Notes: generated by a model from the sequence alone, not told the origin. 36,683 nucleotides of DNA from Phycisphaerae bacterium (GCA_029260235.1 JAJDDP010000022.1:1-36683); one strand, 5' to 3'; shown: positions 18,602 through 27,397, counted from the first letter of the stretch. Made by a program: numbers and translations.

Positions 18602-19006
18602 ATGGGCGTCAAGGCAGAACAAATCGACCAAATCTCTGTTTTTCTGAACAACCGACCGGGTGTGGTCTGCGATCTATGCACATCGCTGACCGAACAGCAT
18701 ATCAACATTCGGGCGCTGACCGTGCTGGATACCATTGACATCGGCACCCTGCGCATGATTGTGGATGATCCCGAGAAAGCCAAGCAAGCCCTACAAGGCG
18801 CTGGCGCGTCTTACGTGGCAACGCCTGTGGTGTGCATTCCGGTCAAGAATGTCCCCGGTGGGTTTTCGGAAGTAGCCCAGTTAATGGCCAAGCACGGAGT
18901 GAACATCGAATACGTCTATGCCTCGGCAATTACGGGTACTGAACGCAGTTTGAGCATATTTAGAGTCAACGACATCGAAAAAGCGATGCTGCTCGACTAT
19001 CCGTAG
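18602..19006 (+). CDS. Tandem ACT-domain protein (amino-acid-binding regulator)
   Basis: This 134-residue soluble protein is made of two ACT domains. The first (about residues 8-60) is DQISVFLNNRPGVVCDLCTSL with INIRALTVLDTIDIGTLRMI. The second (about 72-130) is CIPVKNVPGGFSEVAQLMAKH with VNIEYVYASAI. ACT pairs bind amino acids at their interface and usually control biosynthetic enzymes or act as free regulators. No catalytic domain is attached. A GGGGA lies about 11 bases before the ATG. The neighbours (winged-helix protein, aminotransferase) make an amino-acid link plausible but the ligand is unknown. Confidence 0.85.
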   Translation: MGVKAEQIDQISVFLNNRPGVVCDLCTSLTEQHINIRALTVLDTIDIGTLRMIVDDPEKAKQALQGAGASYVATPVVCIPVKNVPGGFSEVAQLMAKHGVNIEYVYASAITGTERSLSIFRVNDIEKAMLLDYP

Positions 19007-19071
19007 CAAGGGCCCGGCAGCGTCCCAGAACGCCGCCGACACCTAGCGCTTTGGGGCTGCAACATCCGTGG

Positions 19072-19413
19072 TTACTTGAAGGATGCGCTCTTGGTCTTGT
19101 ACTGCTGCCCGGTCAGTTCGATGACGACACCAGCCTCTTCCAAGTAGTTCAGATAGCGGAATACCGTGCGGCGTGAACAGCGGAGATTCTTTTGCATTTC
19201 CGGGACAGTCACTCCCTTGCTCATCAGCTTGAGCATGTTCAATTGGCGCCCAAAGGTGGTGCGGTCGCCCTCCAACTCAACGACTAGCCGTTCGGCTGCC
19301 CGCTTGAGTTGAGCATCCTTGGCGAAGAACTTCTGCTTGAGGGCATGGCGGAGTGCGGCATGCGCTGCAAAATTCTCCATGAAATCAGCTCGATTCTTCA
19401 CGGTCTTGGCCAT
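19072..19413 (-). CDS. Winged helix-turn-helix DNA-binding protein
   Basis: This 113-residue basic protein has an N-terminal charged helical part (about 1-55) and a C-terminal winged HTH (about 60-108). The HTH reads GVTVPEMQKNLRCSRRTVFR, with YLNYLEEAGVVIELTGQQYK as the wing. It resembles HTH_11/DeoR-type domains. GGAG precedes the ATG by five bases. It converges on the ACT gene (65 bases apart) and is divergent from the aminotransferase, so it could regulate the latter. The targets are unknown. The absence of an effector domain suggests that the N-terminal helices mediate dimerisation. Confidence 0.75.
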   Translation of the reverse strand: MAKTVKNRADFMENFAAHAALRHALKQKFFAKDAQLKRAAERLVVELEGDRTTFGRQLNMLKLMSKGVTVPEMQKNLRCSRRTVFRYLNYLEEAGVVIELTGQQYKTKSASFK

Positions 19414-19758
19414 GTTTTCTCCATCTCGTTCTTTAGGCTGAAAACGGCACTGGGTTTGCCCGCTGCGATCATGTTACTAATGCACTCGGCGACGCGAATT
19501 CATGGGCCACCTTGCTCTCGATGGCACCCAGTTCCCGCCGACCACGAACTGACCAGTGTCTATCATCGCCGAGGGGACGAAGCTCGGCACCAACGCGGTT
19601 GTTACCGTAACTCGGATCGCCCGCAGTGACAAGCAATACTCTTGCCCGCGGGTACGATTTCCCTCTACTAATCGGAGTGCCTGGCGCTGGCAGCAGGCTT
19701 GCTCGATGTGTTGCCCGGTCGTACAACTCAAGCCATGCAATGGCGAACAGACGGATAC
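19414..19758. other. Divergent intergenic region before the aminotransferase
   Basis: 345 bases between the winged-helix gene and the aminotransferase. Frames in it are not protein-like. Promoters for both divergent genes should lie here. No strong -35/-10 pair or operator could be chosen by eye. Confidence 0.4.
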
Positions 19759-20838
19759 ATGCGGTGGTCCAAAACTCACCAGACTGCCCGCTTTGAGCTG
19801 ACTTCCAGCGGATTGGCGCCGGTTGATCTAGGCTCATTCGGTGGCGATTCGGTGGCTGTCAGTCTGAGAAACTGTGACAATTACGGCCACCCGGAATTGA
19901 CTGCGCAGATCGCCCAGCTTCGCGGCGTGGGACAAGAACAGGTTCTGCCGGTACTTGGCACTAGCATGGCCAACGTCGTAGCGCTGGCATGCGCCGCAAG
20001 TCCGGGCGACAGCATTCTCTTCGAACACCCGATCTATGACCCACTTTTGCGAGCCGCTAATTTTTTGGGAATGAAGCCGGTTTTTTTTGATCGTCCTGCT
20101 TCTCAGGAGTTCAGCCCCGACCTTGAGCAGGTGCGGATGGGCTTCGAGGATGGTGCTCGCGCCTTGGTCTTGTCGAATCTGCATAATCCGACGGGTCAAC
20201 TCTGCAGGGAGGATTGCTTGCGGAGCTTGGCTGGACTGAGTGAATCGGCCGGTGCGATCATGATTGTGGACGAGGTCTATCTTGACTATGCTCGTCTGAA
20301 CGTAGCAGGTACACCACTACGGGGATCAGATTTGGGCCAGCATGTGGTGGTCACCGACTCGCTGACCAAGGTGTACGGGCTGGGGCCTATTCGGGCGGGT
20401 TGGCTTATCGCCCAACCCAAATTTATTCACCAGGCAGGCAACGCCCTCGATGTGCTGAATGTCAACAATCCGCCGACATCCACGCTAATGGCTGTCCGAG
20501 CGATGGAGCAATTGGATCGGCTCAACGAGATTTGCCAGCAGCAGTACCAAGCAGTACTTCCAGTCCTATCCAATTGGTTGGCTTCAAGGCCTGATATCAG
20601 AAGCTACCCGCAGTGCGGGGCACTCTTCGCCTGCATCGGTATGCCGCCGGGCATTGGGGCAGACGAGTTGGCTGAGTTGCTCAACCGCAAGTTCGAGACG
20701 AATGTGGTTTCATGCAGGTTCTTTGGATTGCCGGACCACATTCGCGTCGGCTTGGCCAATCCCCCGGATTACTTGGCTGAGGGATTGAATCGTGTCAGTG
20801 AGGCGCTCGATTTGCTGAACCGTAGACTGACAAGCTGA
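19759..20838 (+). CDS. Class I/II PLP-dependent aminotransferase
   Basis: 359 residues from the ATG at 19759 (MRWSKTHQTARFELTSSGL), chosen because relatives start with a similar MKW-type sequence. Upstream in-frame ATGs at 19735 and 19699 are possible. Fold-type I features: substrate-side NYGHPEL near 45, LGTSMANVVAL near 75, NPTG in LSNLHNPTGQL (about 150), DEVYLDYA (about 180), and the PLP Schiff-base lysine in TDSLTKVYGLGPIRAGW (about 210). The C-terminal Arg-containing DHIRVGLANP is also present. It transfers amino groups between an amino acid and a 2-oxo acid in the cytosol. The substrate cannot be named. The family includes aspartate/aromatic aminotransferases and C-S lyases. Confidence 0.9.
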   Translation: MRWSKTHQTARFELTSSGLAPVDLGSFGGDSVAVSLRNCDNYGHPELTAQIAQLRGVGQEQVLPVLGTSMANVVALACAASPGDSILFEHPIYDPLLRAANFLGMKPVFFDRPASQEFSPDLEQVRMGFEDGARALVLSNLHNPTGQLCREDCLRSLAGLSESAGAIMIVDEVYLDYARLNVAGTPLRGSDLGQHVVVTDSLTKVYGLGPIRAGWLIAQPKFIHQAGNALDVLNVNNPPTSTLMAVRAMEQLDRLNEICQQQYQAVLPVLSNWLASRPDIRSYPQCGALFACIGMPPGIGADELAELLNRKFETNVVSCRFFGLPDHIRVGLANPPDYLAEGLNRVSEALDLLNRRLTS

Positions 20839-20861
20839 CGCCGCAAGATCGCTCCGCCAAT

Positions 20862-20893
20862 ACTGAGAAACGCCTTTATTGGGCCATCTCAGT
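20862..20893 (+). other. Hairpin after the aminotransferase gene
   Basis: The arms ACTGAGA and TCTCAGT pair over 7 bp, with an inner GCC/GGC pairing. It lies 24 bases past the aminotransferase stop. No T-run follows, so it may slow or process the transcript rather than terminate it. Confidence 0.35.
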
Positions 20894-20989
20894 TGCATTT
20901 GAACGAGGTCGGCGATACAAGAGGGGGCCAAACACTGTACCATTTCGATCTGGCGTGTGCTCGAATTTGACGACATTTGAGCGGCGCCT

Positions 20990-23293
20990 ATGGCAATGCT
21001 GGGACACATAAGGGATGTGCGTGGATATGGGTTTTGGGAGGCTTGGCTGCGGAATGCGGGTGCCGACGTGATCTTCTTTCCCCGATTTCCTGTTCGAGTT
21101 CATCGTTCTCGGCTCTTGGCTGCGTTGCTTGCGGTCTTTTCAGTTACTGCTCATGCTCAGGATACCCAACCGGCTGTGCCTTCATCTGATCGGGCCTTGG
21201 AGCGCGCCCGGACCATCATCATGGACAGCAATGCAAGCCCCGAGGTGCGCCGCATCGGCGCAGAAGAGCTGCTGGAAAACCGGACCCCGCAGGCGCTTGC
21301 CCTAATGATCGATATGCTCAGGGCAAACGGCGATGCCGGCAGAGCCGTGGCGGTCTGCGGCGCAATCACAGCCGTGGGCGCCCGTCAACCTGAGTTGCTT
21401 AACGAGCAATTGGTTTCACCACTTCTGGACCTGCTCGGGCATGACCATCCAGGAATTCGGGCTGCCGCGGCAATGGCACTGGCCGGTTTTCCGGGCAGCG
21501 ACGTTTCCGATCAGCTGCGGCAGTTGGCTGCCGATGCGGAGCGTTCTCTGCAACACCGAATGGCTGCGGTCGATTCGTTGACGCCGAACGTTAGTCAGCG
21601 CCATGTGATTGCCCAGTTGATCCTCCTACTGGATCTGGAGTCCGAACCCATGAGGGGGCGCGTCCTAGCCGCCCTCCGATCCGCTTCATCGGCTGACTAC
21701 GGCACAGACGCCGAAGCGTGGAAGAATTGGTGGAAATCAAAGGAAACCCTGAGCGACACCCAGTGGCTGACGGATCGGGTGGATCTCTTCCGCAGGGAGA
21801 ACCGTTGGCTTCAGGACGAGATGACCCAGATTCGAACTGACTACGCCCGAAAGGCTGACGCTCTTTCCCGCCGACTCAGGGAGCAAATCGAGCTGAGTTA
21901 CCGCTTGACGCGCGAGCCGGAGAACAGAGATCTGCTACTGAAGTGGCTGAAAGATGACTTGGTTGAGTATCGAATGGCTGCGGTGGCTTTGATTGCCAGT
22001 GAAATCGCCGACGGCCACCTTCCTGATGGAGAGGTTCGAACGGCGTTGCATGATCGGTTCACCGACGATTCCCCCGTGGTTCGTCGGCTTGTGTTTGATG
22101 TGGTGGCTGCCCTAGCAGATCCGAGTGATTATGAATTCGTCGTCAAGCGCCTTGGCGAAGAGAAGCAGCCCCAGGTACGAACATCGATTCTTCGAGCATT
22201 GGGACGTCTGAGGAACAGTGCAGCGATTGAACCCCTGGCTGCGACGCTAGCCGATACCGAGTCTTCAGAAGGTGAGGTCACCGAGGCGGCGGTTTCCTTG
22301 GGCCTGCTGGGCGCCCGAGGTGCGGCCGAATCAGCGGAAGTCGCGCCTGCCGTGGAAGCCCTCAGGAACAGATTCGAGGGTACTCCCCGCGAGAAGGTGC
22401 AACTTCGAGCGGCGCTATTGGGCGCGATGGCTAGCATTGCCGCCTCGGAGTTTCCAGAAGAATTCTTGCTCAACCTCGATGAAGACGATCCGGAGTTGCT
22501 GTTGCCCGCCCTGGCAGGCGTCAAAGCCGTCGGCAGGGCGGACCGGATGGAGCGTATCTTGGCCTTGATTTCCAGCAGCGATGCGCGCGTCCGGAGAAGG
22601 GCCATCGAAGCGATCGCCGCCCTGGGAGGCGATGTTGCCCACATCGAAGCGCTGGCTAGCCGTCTCCGCACCGAGGTTGAACCCAACGAGGGCGTGCGGC
22701 AGGCAGCCTGGCTGGGGTTTCAGGCTCTTGTAACAACACAACCATCGGCCATTCGGCTAGACTGGGCGATCAGACTGGTAGACCAACCCAAGCACCAGGA
22801 ACAGCTGCTGGGCCTGCTCATCGCGGAATTCGAGGATGCCGGTGTTCAACCGCCGGAAATCCTCCAAGCAAGGCAGCACTTAGCTGCGCTCTTCGAGGGG
22901 CAAGGTCGGCAGATCGAAGCGGTGCCCGTCCGCCGCCGAATCTGGCAAACTCTGGCCGAGTCGAATTCCGAACAGGCTGCCCAAGCCGGCCTGGACTACC
23001 TCGGGGATTGCCTGGTGGTTGGACATTACGAGGTGCTGGGAGAGCTGATCCAGTCGTTGGTTGCCGGCAAAGCCCAATCCACCATCGACGCGGTGGAGCA
23101 ACAACTCGTTAGCCACTTCGATGTCCTACAATCTGAGAATAGCACAGATCGGTTGAACCGATTCGTAGAGCAACTGGATCAAATCGACGCAGCCATGGAC
23201 AGCGATCGCCTCCGCGAAGCGATTCGGCATGCTCAGACTCAGCTGGCGGCGCCGGACGCTCCTGAATCTGCCGCACGCATGGGCAGTCAATGA
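20990..23293 (+). CDS. Secreted HEAT-repeat protein
   Basis: Up to 767 residues. A signal peptide (RSRLLAALLAVFSVTAHAQ) ends near residue 57, so the real start may be the GTG at 21068 (741 residues). HEAT-like helical repeats cover about 65-230 (PEVRRIGAEELLENRTPQAL, HDHPGIRAAAAMALAGFPG). A coiled-coil or long-helix segment spans about 240-320 (WLTDRVDLFRRENRWLQDEM). A second HEAT block covers about 320-580 (SPVVRRLVFDVVAALADPS, DARVRRRAIEAIAALGG). A helical C-terminal part follows. Such proteins act as protein-binding scaffolds in the periplasm or at the membrane. No enzyme motif was seen. The partner is unknown; the gene stands between an aminotransferase and a thioredoxin-TPR protein. Confidence 0.85.
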   Translation: MAMLGHIRDVRGYGFWEAWLRNAGADVIFFPRFPVRVHRSRLLAALLAVFSVTAHAQDTQPAVPSSDRALERARTIIMDSNASPEVRRIGAEELLENRTPQALALMIDMLRANGDAGRAVAVCGAITAVGARQPELLNEQLVSPLLDLLGHDHPGIRAAAAMALAGFPGSDVSDQLRQLAADAERSLQHRMAAVDSLTPNVSQRHVIAQLILLLDLESEPMRGRVLAALRSASSADYGTDAEAWKNWWKSKETLSDTQWLTDRVDLFRRENRWLQDEMTQIRTDYARKADALSRRLREQIELSYRLTREPENRDLLLKWLKDDLVEYRMAAVALIASEIADGHLPDGEVRTALHDRFTDDSPVVRRLVFDVVAALADPSDYEFVVKRLGEEKQPQVRTSILRALGRLRNSAAIEPLAATLADTESSEGEVTEAAVSLGLLGARGAAESAEVAPAVEALRNRFEGTPREKVQLRAALLGAMASIAASEFPEEFLLNLDEDDPELLLPALAGVKAVGRADRMERILALISSSDARVRRRAIEAIAALGGDVAHIEALASRLRTEVEPNEGVRQAAWLGFQALVTTQPSAIRLDWAIRLVDQPKHQEQLLGLLIAEFEDAGVQPPEILQARQHLAALFEGQGRQIEAVPVRRRIWQTLAESNSEQAAQAGLDYLGDCLVVGHYEVLGELIQSLVAGKAQSTIDAVEQQLVSHFDVLQSENSTDRLNRFVEQLDQIDAAMDSDRLREAIRHAQTQLAAPDAPESAARMGSQ

Positions 23294-23684
23294 CCGCGGT
23301 TTCGAGACGCCGCTCTCGGCTAGGCCGCTCGTGTCGAACGGCGGCTGAGTTCGCCGCTTGAATCTGTGTTCCATGGAATTTCGAATCCCATTCCGGGGTT
23401 TCATGGGGCGACGCAGGGCGGATCGGTTGGCTGTTTTGGCAGTGCCGCCGACCGACTTGACGATTACTTACAATTCTAGACTTTGTTCGTGACCTATGAT
23501 GGCCGTAGCATCATATGGTTGTAGATGTGGGCGAGTTCCCTCCCGATCACGATGTGCCTGAGTTCGCCGACGGACGGATCAGGAGGTTTGCCTCTTGATC
23601 GTTCCTAGGGGCTACCCGCGGAACGACGCGTGGATCCGCCGCCGGTCGGCCTGGTTTTGAAGCGTCCCAAAAGGAGTGTACCGA
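23294..23684. other. Leader region of the thioredoxin-TPR gene
   Basis: 391 bases without a gene. Its last 110 bases hold two strong adjacent hairpins (23577-23626). A TTGACG at 23457-23462 could be a -35 element but no well-spaced -10 was found. A GCGGC/GCCGC hairpin near 23335 may mark the end of the HEAT gene transcript. Confidence 0.4.
23577..23626 (+). promoter_or_regulatory. Tandem hairpins in the 5' leader of the thioredoxin-TPR gene
   Basis: Hairpin 1 (23577-23600) has 10-base arms GATCAGGAGG and CCTCTTGATC (one G-U pair) and a TTTG loop. Hairpin 2 (23599-23626) has arms TCGTTCC and GGAACGA with an inner GGG/CCC pair. The arms share two bases, so both cannot form fully at once. No T-run follows. 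The start codon is 58 bases downstream. A post-transcriptional control element is possible. Confidence 0.5.
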
Positions 23685-25184
23685 ATGATTCGTTTTGTTT
23701 TCCCCACGACTCTGGCGCTTTTAGGCCTGATCGTTTCACCAGCAGTGGCAGGCGAGTTGAGTATTGGGGATCCGGCACCAGCATTGGACATCGCCGATTG
23801 GGTGAAGGGTGAGCCTGTAGATCTTAACAAATCCAAGGGCAAGCAAGTCGTAGTTGTTGAATTCTGGGCGACATGGTGTGGTCCGTGTATCGAAATTATG
23901 CCCCACCTGAGCGAGTTGCAGCATAAGTACCGCGGCAAAGGCTTGGCTGTTGTCAGCATCACTTCCGAAGATCCCAATAACACGCTCAAGATTGTCAAGG
24001 CCTTCGTGAAGAAGCAAGGGGACAAGATGGCCTATTCCGTCGCCTTCGACGACGGCGAAAAAACCTCCCGCGCATACATGGAAGCCTCAGGGCAAACGGG
24101 CATTCCCACGGCCTACCTGGTGGACAAGCAGGGACGCATTGCTTGGATCGGCGATCCAAGATCCGGGATGGATGAAGCCATCGAAGAACTCCTGGACGAT
24201 AAGTATGACATCGAGTTGGCTGGCAAGAAGTTCGAACTAGAACAGCGCGGTCGCCAAGCGATGTTGTATGGAGAGTGGGAGAAGTTTCTAAAGGTCGCCG
24301 ACGAGGTTATCGCCCTGGAGCCGGCAGAGCTGAGACCCTGGCAGGGGAAACTCTGGGTGTACACCACACAGCTGAATCAGCCTGAAAATGCGTTACACAC
24401 TGCCAAACTGGCTATCAAAGCATTCGACAACAAGCCGAATGAGCTAGCTGAGCTGGCCACTATGCTCGTGGTGGGGGAGTCCGATGAGGCTGTGGAGGCT
24501 TATGGCAGTCGAGTCATCGTGAAGCAATTCAACATGGCCGCCGAGCAAGCCATCGTTAGGGCCGCGGAGCTGTCTCCTGATGATGGAAACGTGTACGCTG
24601 GCAAGTACATGGTCCTAGCCACTCTGGGTAAGGAGGCCGAGGCCTTGGTCGTTGCCGAGCGAGCCATCAATCTAATGAAGGGTGATCCGAGCACCTTGGC
24701 TCGTTTCTCGCGTCTCCTGTCTACGCCGGACCCGAAGAATCGATGCAATGACTTGGCACTGAGTGCAGTCGACATGGCTATCGCCGCGGAACCTGACAAC
24801 CCCGACCACTTGCGGTCGAAGTTCATCATCTTGGCGACCTGCAAGCAGGACATCAAAGCTGCCACCAAGTTGGGCTATTACGTGGTTGAGAAAGCTGCCG
24901 ATGACGCCACTCTGCTCAACGCGTTGTCGTGGGAGCTTCTGACCGAGGAGCCATTCGTGGGCAAGTTCGACAAGCTCGCGTTGGCCGCAGCTGAACGCTG
25001 CCATGTAGTCTCAGGTGGTGCGAATTGGATGTTTATCGACACCCTGGCGTTGGCCAAATTCAAGGACGGACAGGTCGAGGAGGCAATCGAGCTTGAGACT
25101 AAGGCCCTTAAGATATGCGACAACGCCGGTGCCAAGGCCTCTTTGCGTGAAGCCCTGGAACACTTTGAAAAGGGCAAGAAGTAA
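23685..25184 (+). CDS. Secreted TlpA/ResA-like thioredoxin fused to a TPR-like region
   Basis: 499 residues from the ATG at 23685, preceded by AAGGAG; an in-frame GTG at 23676 is less likely. A signal peptide (IRFVFPTTLALLGLIVSPAVA) is followed by an AhpC/TSA-like thioredoxin fold (about 23-170) with the redox motif EFWATWCGPCIEIMP near residue 64 and the cis-Pro loop TGIPTAYLVDKQGRIAWIG. The remaining 330 residues are helical, TPR-like repeats (for example AEQAIVRAAELSPDDGNVYA, VDMAIAAEPDNPDHLRSKF). TlpA-like proteins reduce disulphides or act as thiol-disulphide exchangers outside the cytoplasm, and the TPR part probably recruits a partner. Such fusions are common in planctomycetes. The substrate is unknown. 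Confidence 0.9.
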   Translation: MIRFVFPTTLALLGLIVSPAVAGELSIGDPAPALDIADWVKGEPVDLNKSKGKQVVVVEFWATWCGPCIEIMPHLSELQHKYRGKGLAVVSITSEDPNNTLKIVKAFVKKQGDKMAYSVAFDDGEKTSRAYMEASGQTGIPTAYLVDKQGRIAWIGDPRSGMDEAIEELLDDKYDIELAGKKFELEQRGRQAMLYGEWEKFLKVADEVIALEPAELRPWQGKLWVYTTQLNQPENALHTAKLAIKAFDNKPNELAELATMLVVGESDEAVEAYGSRVIVKQFNMAAEQAIVRAAELSPDDGNVYAGKYMVLATLGKEAEALVVAERAINLMKGDPSTLARFSRLLSTPDPKNRCNDLALSAVDMAIAAEPDNPDHLRSKFIILATCKQDIKAATKLGYYVVEKAADDATLLNALSWELLTEEPFVGKFDKLALAAAERCHVVSGGANWMFIDTLALAKFKDGQVEEAIELETKALKICDNAGAKASLREALEHFEKGKK

Positions 25185-25268
25185 GCCAAGCAAAGCAGAT
25201 TCTTAGTCATGGCGAATGCAGCCGTCGGTCTGCACCCGTGCGATGCTCGGGCACAGTACCGGCGACTC

Positions 25269-25811
25269 TTAATCGCCCTGTGGTTTGCCGCGGCCACGCC
25301 CGCCACCGCGTCCGCAGCATTCGCAACGCTCACCACCGCCGCTGGAACGACCCGCCCCGCGTCCCCAGCCTCTTCCGCGCCCCTTGCGGACCCCTTCGGC
25401 ACAGAGGCGGAACAACTTCTTTTGTTGTGAGGCTGTAAGGTGATCCCGCACTGTGAGAAGGTATTGGGCGACCCGTCGCTCAAGTGCATTGTTTCTCGTG
25501 ATGCAGTTCTCTACTTGCTCTCGGATTTGCCCGCCGGTCGCTTGATCGTCTTCCAACATTTCAGCCAGTAAAGAACGGGTGGCGGCTAGTTCTTGCTGCA
25601 ACGACTTGAGATCCTCAGCGAACTGGGGGTCGTGGCTCTCAATTCCTTCGGTGGTCTTCTTGTCGAGATCAAGCCATCGCTCCAAGGGAGATCCGGCATG
25701 GGGCCTTGCTTCGGATGATGTTTGTGACCGGGCCAGGATGGTCCCCGCGAAGCTAACGGCGAAGACGATTACACACAGAATCAAGAGGTAGGGAGTTCTT
25801 CGCTTCATCAT
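25269..25811 (-). CDS. CnrX/ZraP-like periplasmic heavy-metal sensor protein
   Basis: 180 residues with an N-terminal membrane anchor (YLLILCVIVFAVSFAGTIL, about 8-27) and a periplasmic helical domain (about 45-150). The helical domain has QQELAATRSLLAEML and RVAQYLLTVRDHLTASQQKK, the helical-hairpin pattern of CnrX/CpxP/ZraP-type proteins that sense or buffer metals. The Gly/Arg-rich tail contains GERCECCGRGGGRGRGK, a Cys trio that could bind a metal. It overlaps the anti-sigma stop by 4 bases (translational coupling). The order sigma, anti-sigma, CnrX-like matches the logic of the cnrYXH nickel/cobalt locus, where the sensor controls release of the sigma factor. Role inferred. Confidence 0.75.
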   Translation of the reverse strand: MMKRRTPYLLILCVIVFAVSFAGTILARSQTSSEARPHAGSPLERWLDLDKKTTEGIESHDPQFAEDLKSLQQELAATRSLLAEMLEDDQATGGQIREQVENCITRNNALERRVAQYLLTVRDHLTASQQKKLFRLCAEGVRKGRGRGWGRGAGRSSGGGERCECCGRGGGRGRGKPQGD

Positions 25812-26299
25812 AGTTCAACCTCCCCTTCGTCGAGATCGTCGGGCTCAAATCCCAACGGTAGCCCGGTGGCAGATTGCGTGGCCAGCTCAGCTAGGCCCAG
25901 GCTCTCGGCCAATTCAGTGGCGGTCGGAGTACTAGATGCTCCGGATCCCGGCGAGCCTTGTTGGTGGGACAGCAGCGCCGCTGCTGAGATCCCGAGGCCA
26001 GCTGCCAGGGCAACCGACGCAGCCACCCGGAACAAAGTGGCGTTGAACGTGTTGATCGGCAGCGGTTCCAGGAACGTCGTTTCCTGATCAGCCGCTTGGG
26101 CAAGCACTCGGTCTGTCAGGTCGATGTGGGCTGGGCCAATATTCCAGGCGCCAAGATCGTCCCAAGCGGCAGTGAGCTCTTCAAAGGCAGCAGCACAGCT
26201 CTGGCATGTCGCCAAGTGGTGCCGGAGCGCCCCAGCCTCGGCTTGTGTCAGTTCGCCGCCAACCAAGCGGATGATCAAATGACCTTGTGGGCAAGACAT
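25808..26299 (-). CDS. Zinc-finger transmembrane anti-sigma factor
   Basis: 163 residues from the ATG at 26299, chosen because GAAGGAG lies nine bases upstream; a TTG at 26368 would overlap the sigma gene. The N-terminal zinc-finger anti-sigma domain has SCPQGHLIIRLVGGELTQAE and the HHLATCQSC motif (about residues 5-40). A single membrane helix (RVAASVALAAGLGISAAALL) follows near 88-110, with a short acidic periplasmic tail ending in DLDEGEVEL. Such proteins hold an ECF sigma factor at the membrane until a periplasmic signal releases it. It lies 55 bases after the sigma gene and overlaps the CnrX-like gene by 4 bases. Confidence 0.87.
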   Translation of the reverse strand: MSCPQGHLIIRLVGGELTQAEAGALRHHLATCQSCAAAFEELTAAWDDLGAWNIGPAHIDLTDRVLAQAADQETTFLEPLPINTFNATLFRVAASVALAAGLGISAAALLSHQQGSPGSGASSTPTATELAESLGLAELATQSATGLPLGFEPDDLDEGEVEL

Positions 26300-26354
26300 G
26301 ATACCCATCTCCTTCGTTTGAACGATGGGCTCCTTAGAACCCTGCACGGAATAT

Positions 26355-26966
26355 TCATTTTTTTTCAAACCCCTTGAGTGATTGCCTCAGGGCTGAATAT
26401 GCCCGCACGAGCAGCGATTCGACGGCGGATTCGGACCACCCCGTCGTCTCGGCGATCGAGCGGATGTTCAGGCCCGAAAAGCGGTGGAGTACGACAGCGA
26501 CCCTTTGGCGGTCAGCGAGGGCGGAAACTGCCTGTTGTACTGCGGCTGCTCGCTCTCGCTGCTCGATCTTGGCCGCTAGCCCAACTTCTCCGTTCGCGGC
26601 CGCGTCGGGGATGTTGACCGTCACGGCCTTCCGCCTCTTGAATGCGTCAAGACACAGGTTCACCACGATGCGATACAACCAAGTCGAAAACTTCGCTGTG
26701 GGCTTGTACCGCGTTGCAGATCGCCACACGCGAAGGAACGCCTCCTGTCCGATGTCCTCAGCCAATGCATAATCGCCGGTTGTGCGGTAGGCCAATTCCA
26801 CAACGCGCTGTTGATGGCGCTGAACGAGGGCTGCAAGTGCTGCCCGCTCGCCATCGGCAAGCCGCTTCATCAGTTGCGCATCCTCAGTTGGCTCATGTTT
26901 ATCGTTCAACGACGATCCGTTCCGTGCTTCCCAAAAAAGTTTGAACTGCACCGCAGGGTATCCCAT
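26355..26966 (-). CDS. ECF-type RNA polymerase sigma factor
   Basis: About 203 residues from the ATG at 26966. The frame is open to 27038, but a start there would leave only 17 bases to the divergent lipoprotein gene, and a TTG at 26909 is also possible. Sigma region 2 has YRTTGDYALAEDIGQEAFLR and KFSTWLYRIVVNLCLDAFKR; region 4 has ALADRQRVAVVLHRFSGLN and IAETTGWSESAVESLLVRA. This is a complete ECF sigma factor with an HTH for -35 recognition. The anti-sigma and CnrX-like genes follow on the same strand. It is likely autoregulated and may drive the divergent lipoprotein and DUF2202 genes; the shared 90-150-base intergenic region contains TGAACT, a possible ECF -35. Confidence 0.9.
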   Translation of the reverse strand: MGYPAVQFKLFWEARNGSSLNDKHEPTEDAQLMKRLADGERAALAALVQRHQQRVVELAYRTTGDYALAEDIGQEAFLRVWRSATRYKPTAKFSTWLYRIVVNLCLDAFKRRKAVTVNIPDAAANGEVGLAAKIEQRERAAAVQQAVSALADRQRVAVVLHRFSGLNIRSIAETTGWSESAVESLLVRAYSALRQSLKGFEKK

Positions 26967-27055
26967 GCGCCACTCGTTCAACAGGCAAAGCACCAGCAAA
27001 GTCAAGCGGGTGCGATTGATACCCAGCAGATGGATCATTAACAGGAGAACGACTG

Positions 27056-27397
27056 ATGTTCAAGAAGCTGCTGATTGTTGGAACCGGAGCATTGTTGATG
27101 ACGCCCCTGGTGGGCTGCGATGAGGAATCGTTGGCTTTGGCCAAGGTAGCCCCCGAGGCCGCCAAGATGTTCACCGAATCGTCAGGACTTGAAGCTGGTG
27201 ACCCGATGATGGATCAATTTCAGATACGGGACCGCCTACGGGACGGCAGTGGCGCGAACTGCGCGAACCCCGGGGATCCAGGCAGTTGCGACGGCTTGGG
27301 ACCCTACGGCGCCGGCGGGTATGGAGATAACGGTGGAGGTTACGCCACGGAAGCCGGTGGGGGAGACCGGCTGCGTGACGGAAGCTGTGGTGGCTAA
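27056..27397 (+). CDS. Small Gly-rich lipoprotein divergent from the sigma factor
   Basis: 113 residues. A lipoprotein signal (LLIVGTGALLMTPLVGC, Cys about 21) is followed by a short acidic helix (about 22-50). The Gly-rich tail has two copies of the motif DRLRDGS, one followed by GANC and the other by CGG at the very end. Cys also occur in CANPGDPGSC. AGGAG precedes the ATG. No known domain was recognised. Position next to the sigma/anti-sigma genes and ahead of a DUF2202 gene suggests a sigma-controlled envelope protein. The Cys/Gly tail parallels those of the CnrX-like and DUF2202 proteins and could bind metal. Function unknown. Confidence 0.75.
   Translation: MFKKLLIVGTGALLMTPLVGCDEESLALAKVAPEAAKMFTESSGLEAGDPMMDQFQIRDRLRDGSGANCANPGDPGSCDGLGPYGAGGYGDNGGGYATEAGGGDRLRDGSCGG

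Noticed and set aside
25209..25438. Short plus-strand frames after the thioredoxin-TPR gene
   Set aside because: They are antisense to the Gly/Arg-rich tail of the CnrX-like protein, and their Ala/Thr/Pro composition follows from that.
26900..27055. GGGTATC/GATACCC inverted repeat between the sigma gene and the lipoprotein gene
   Set aside because: The arms are over 50 bases apart and could be chance. The segment may also be partly coding depending on the sigma start.
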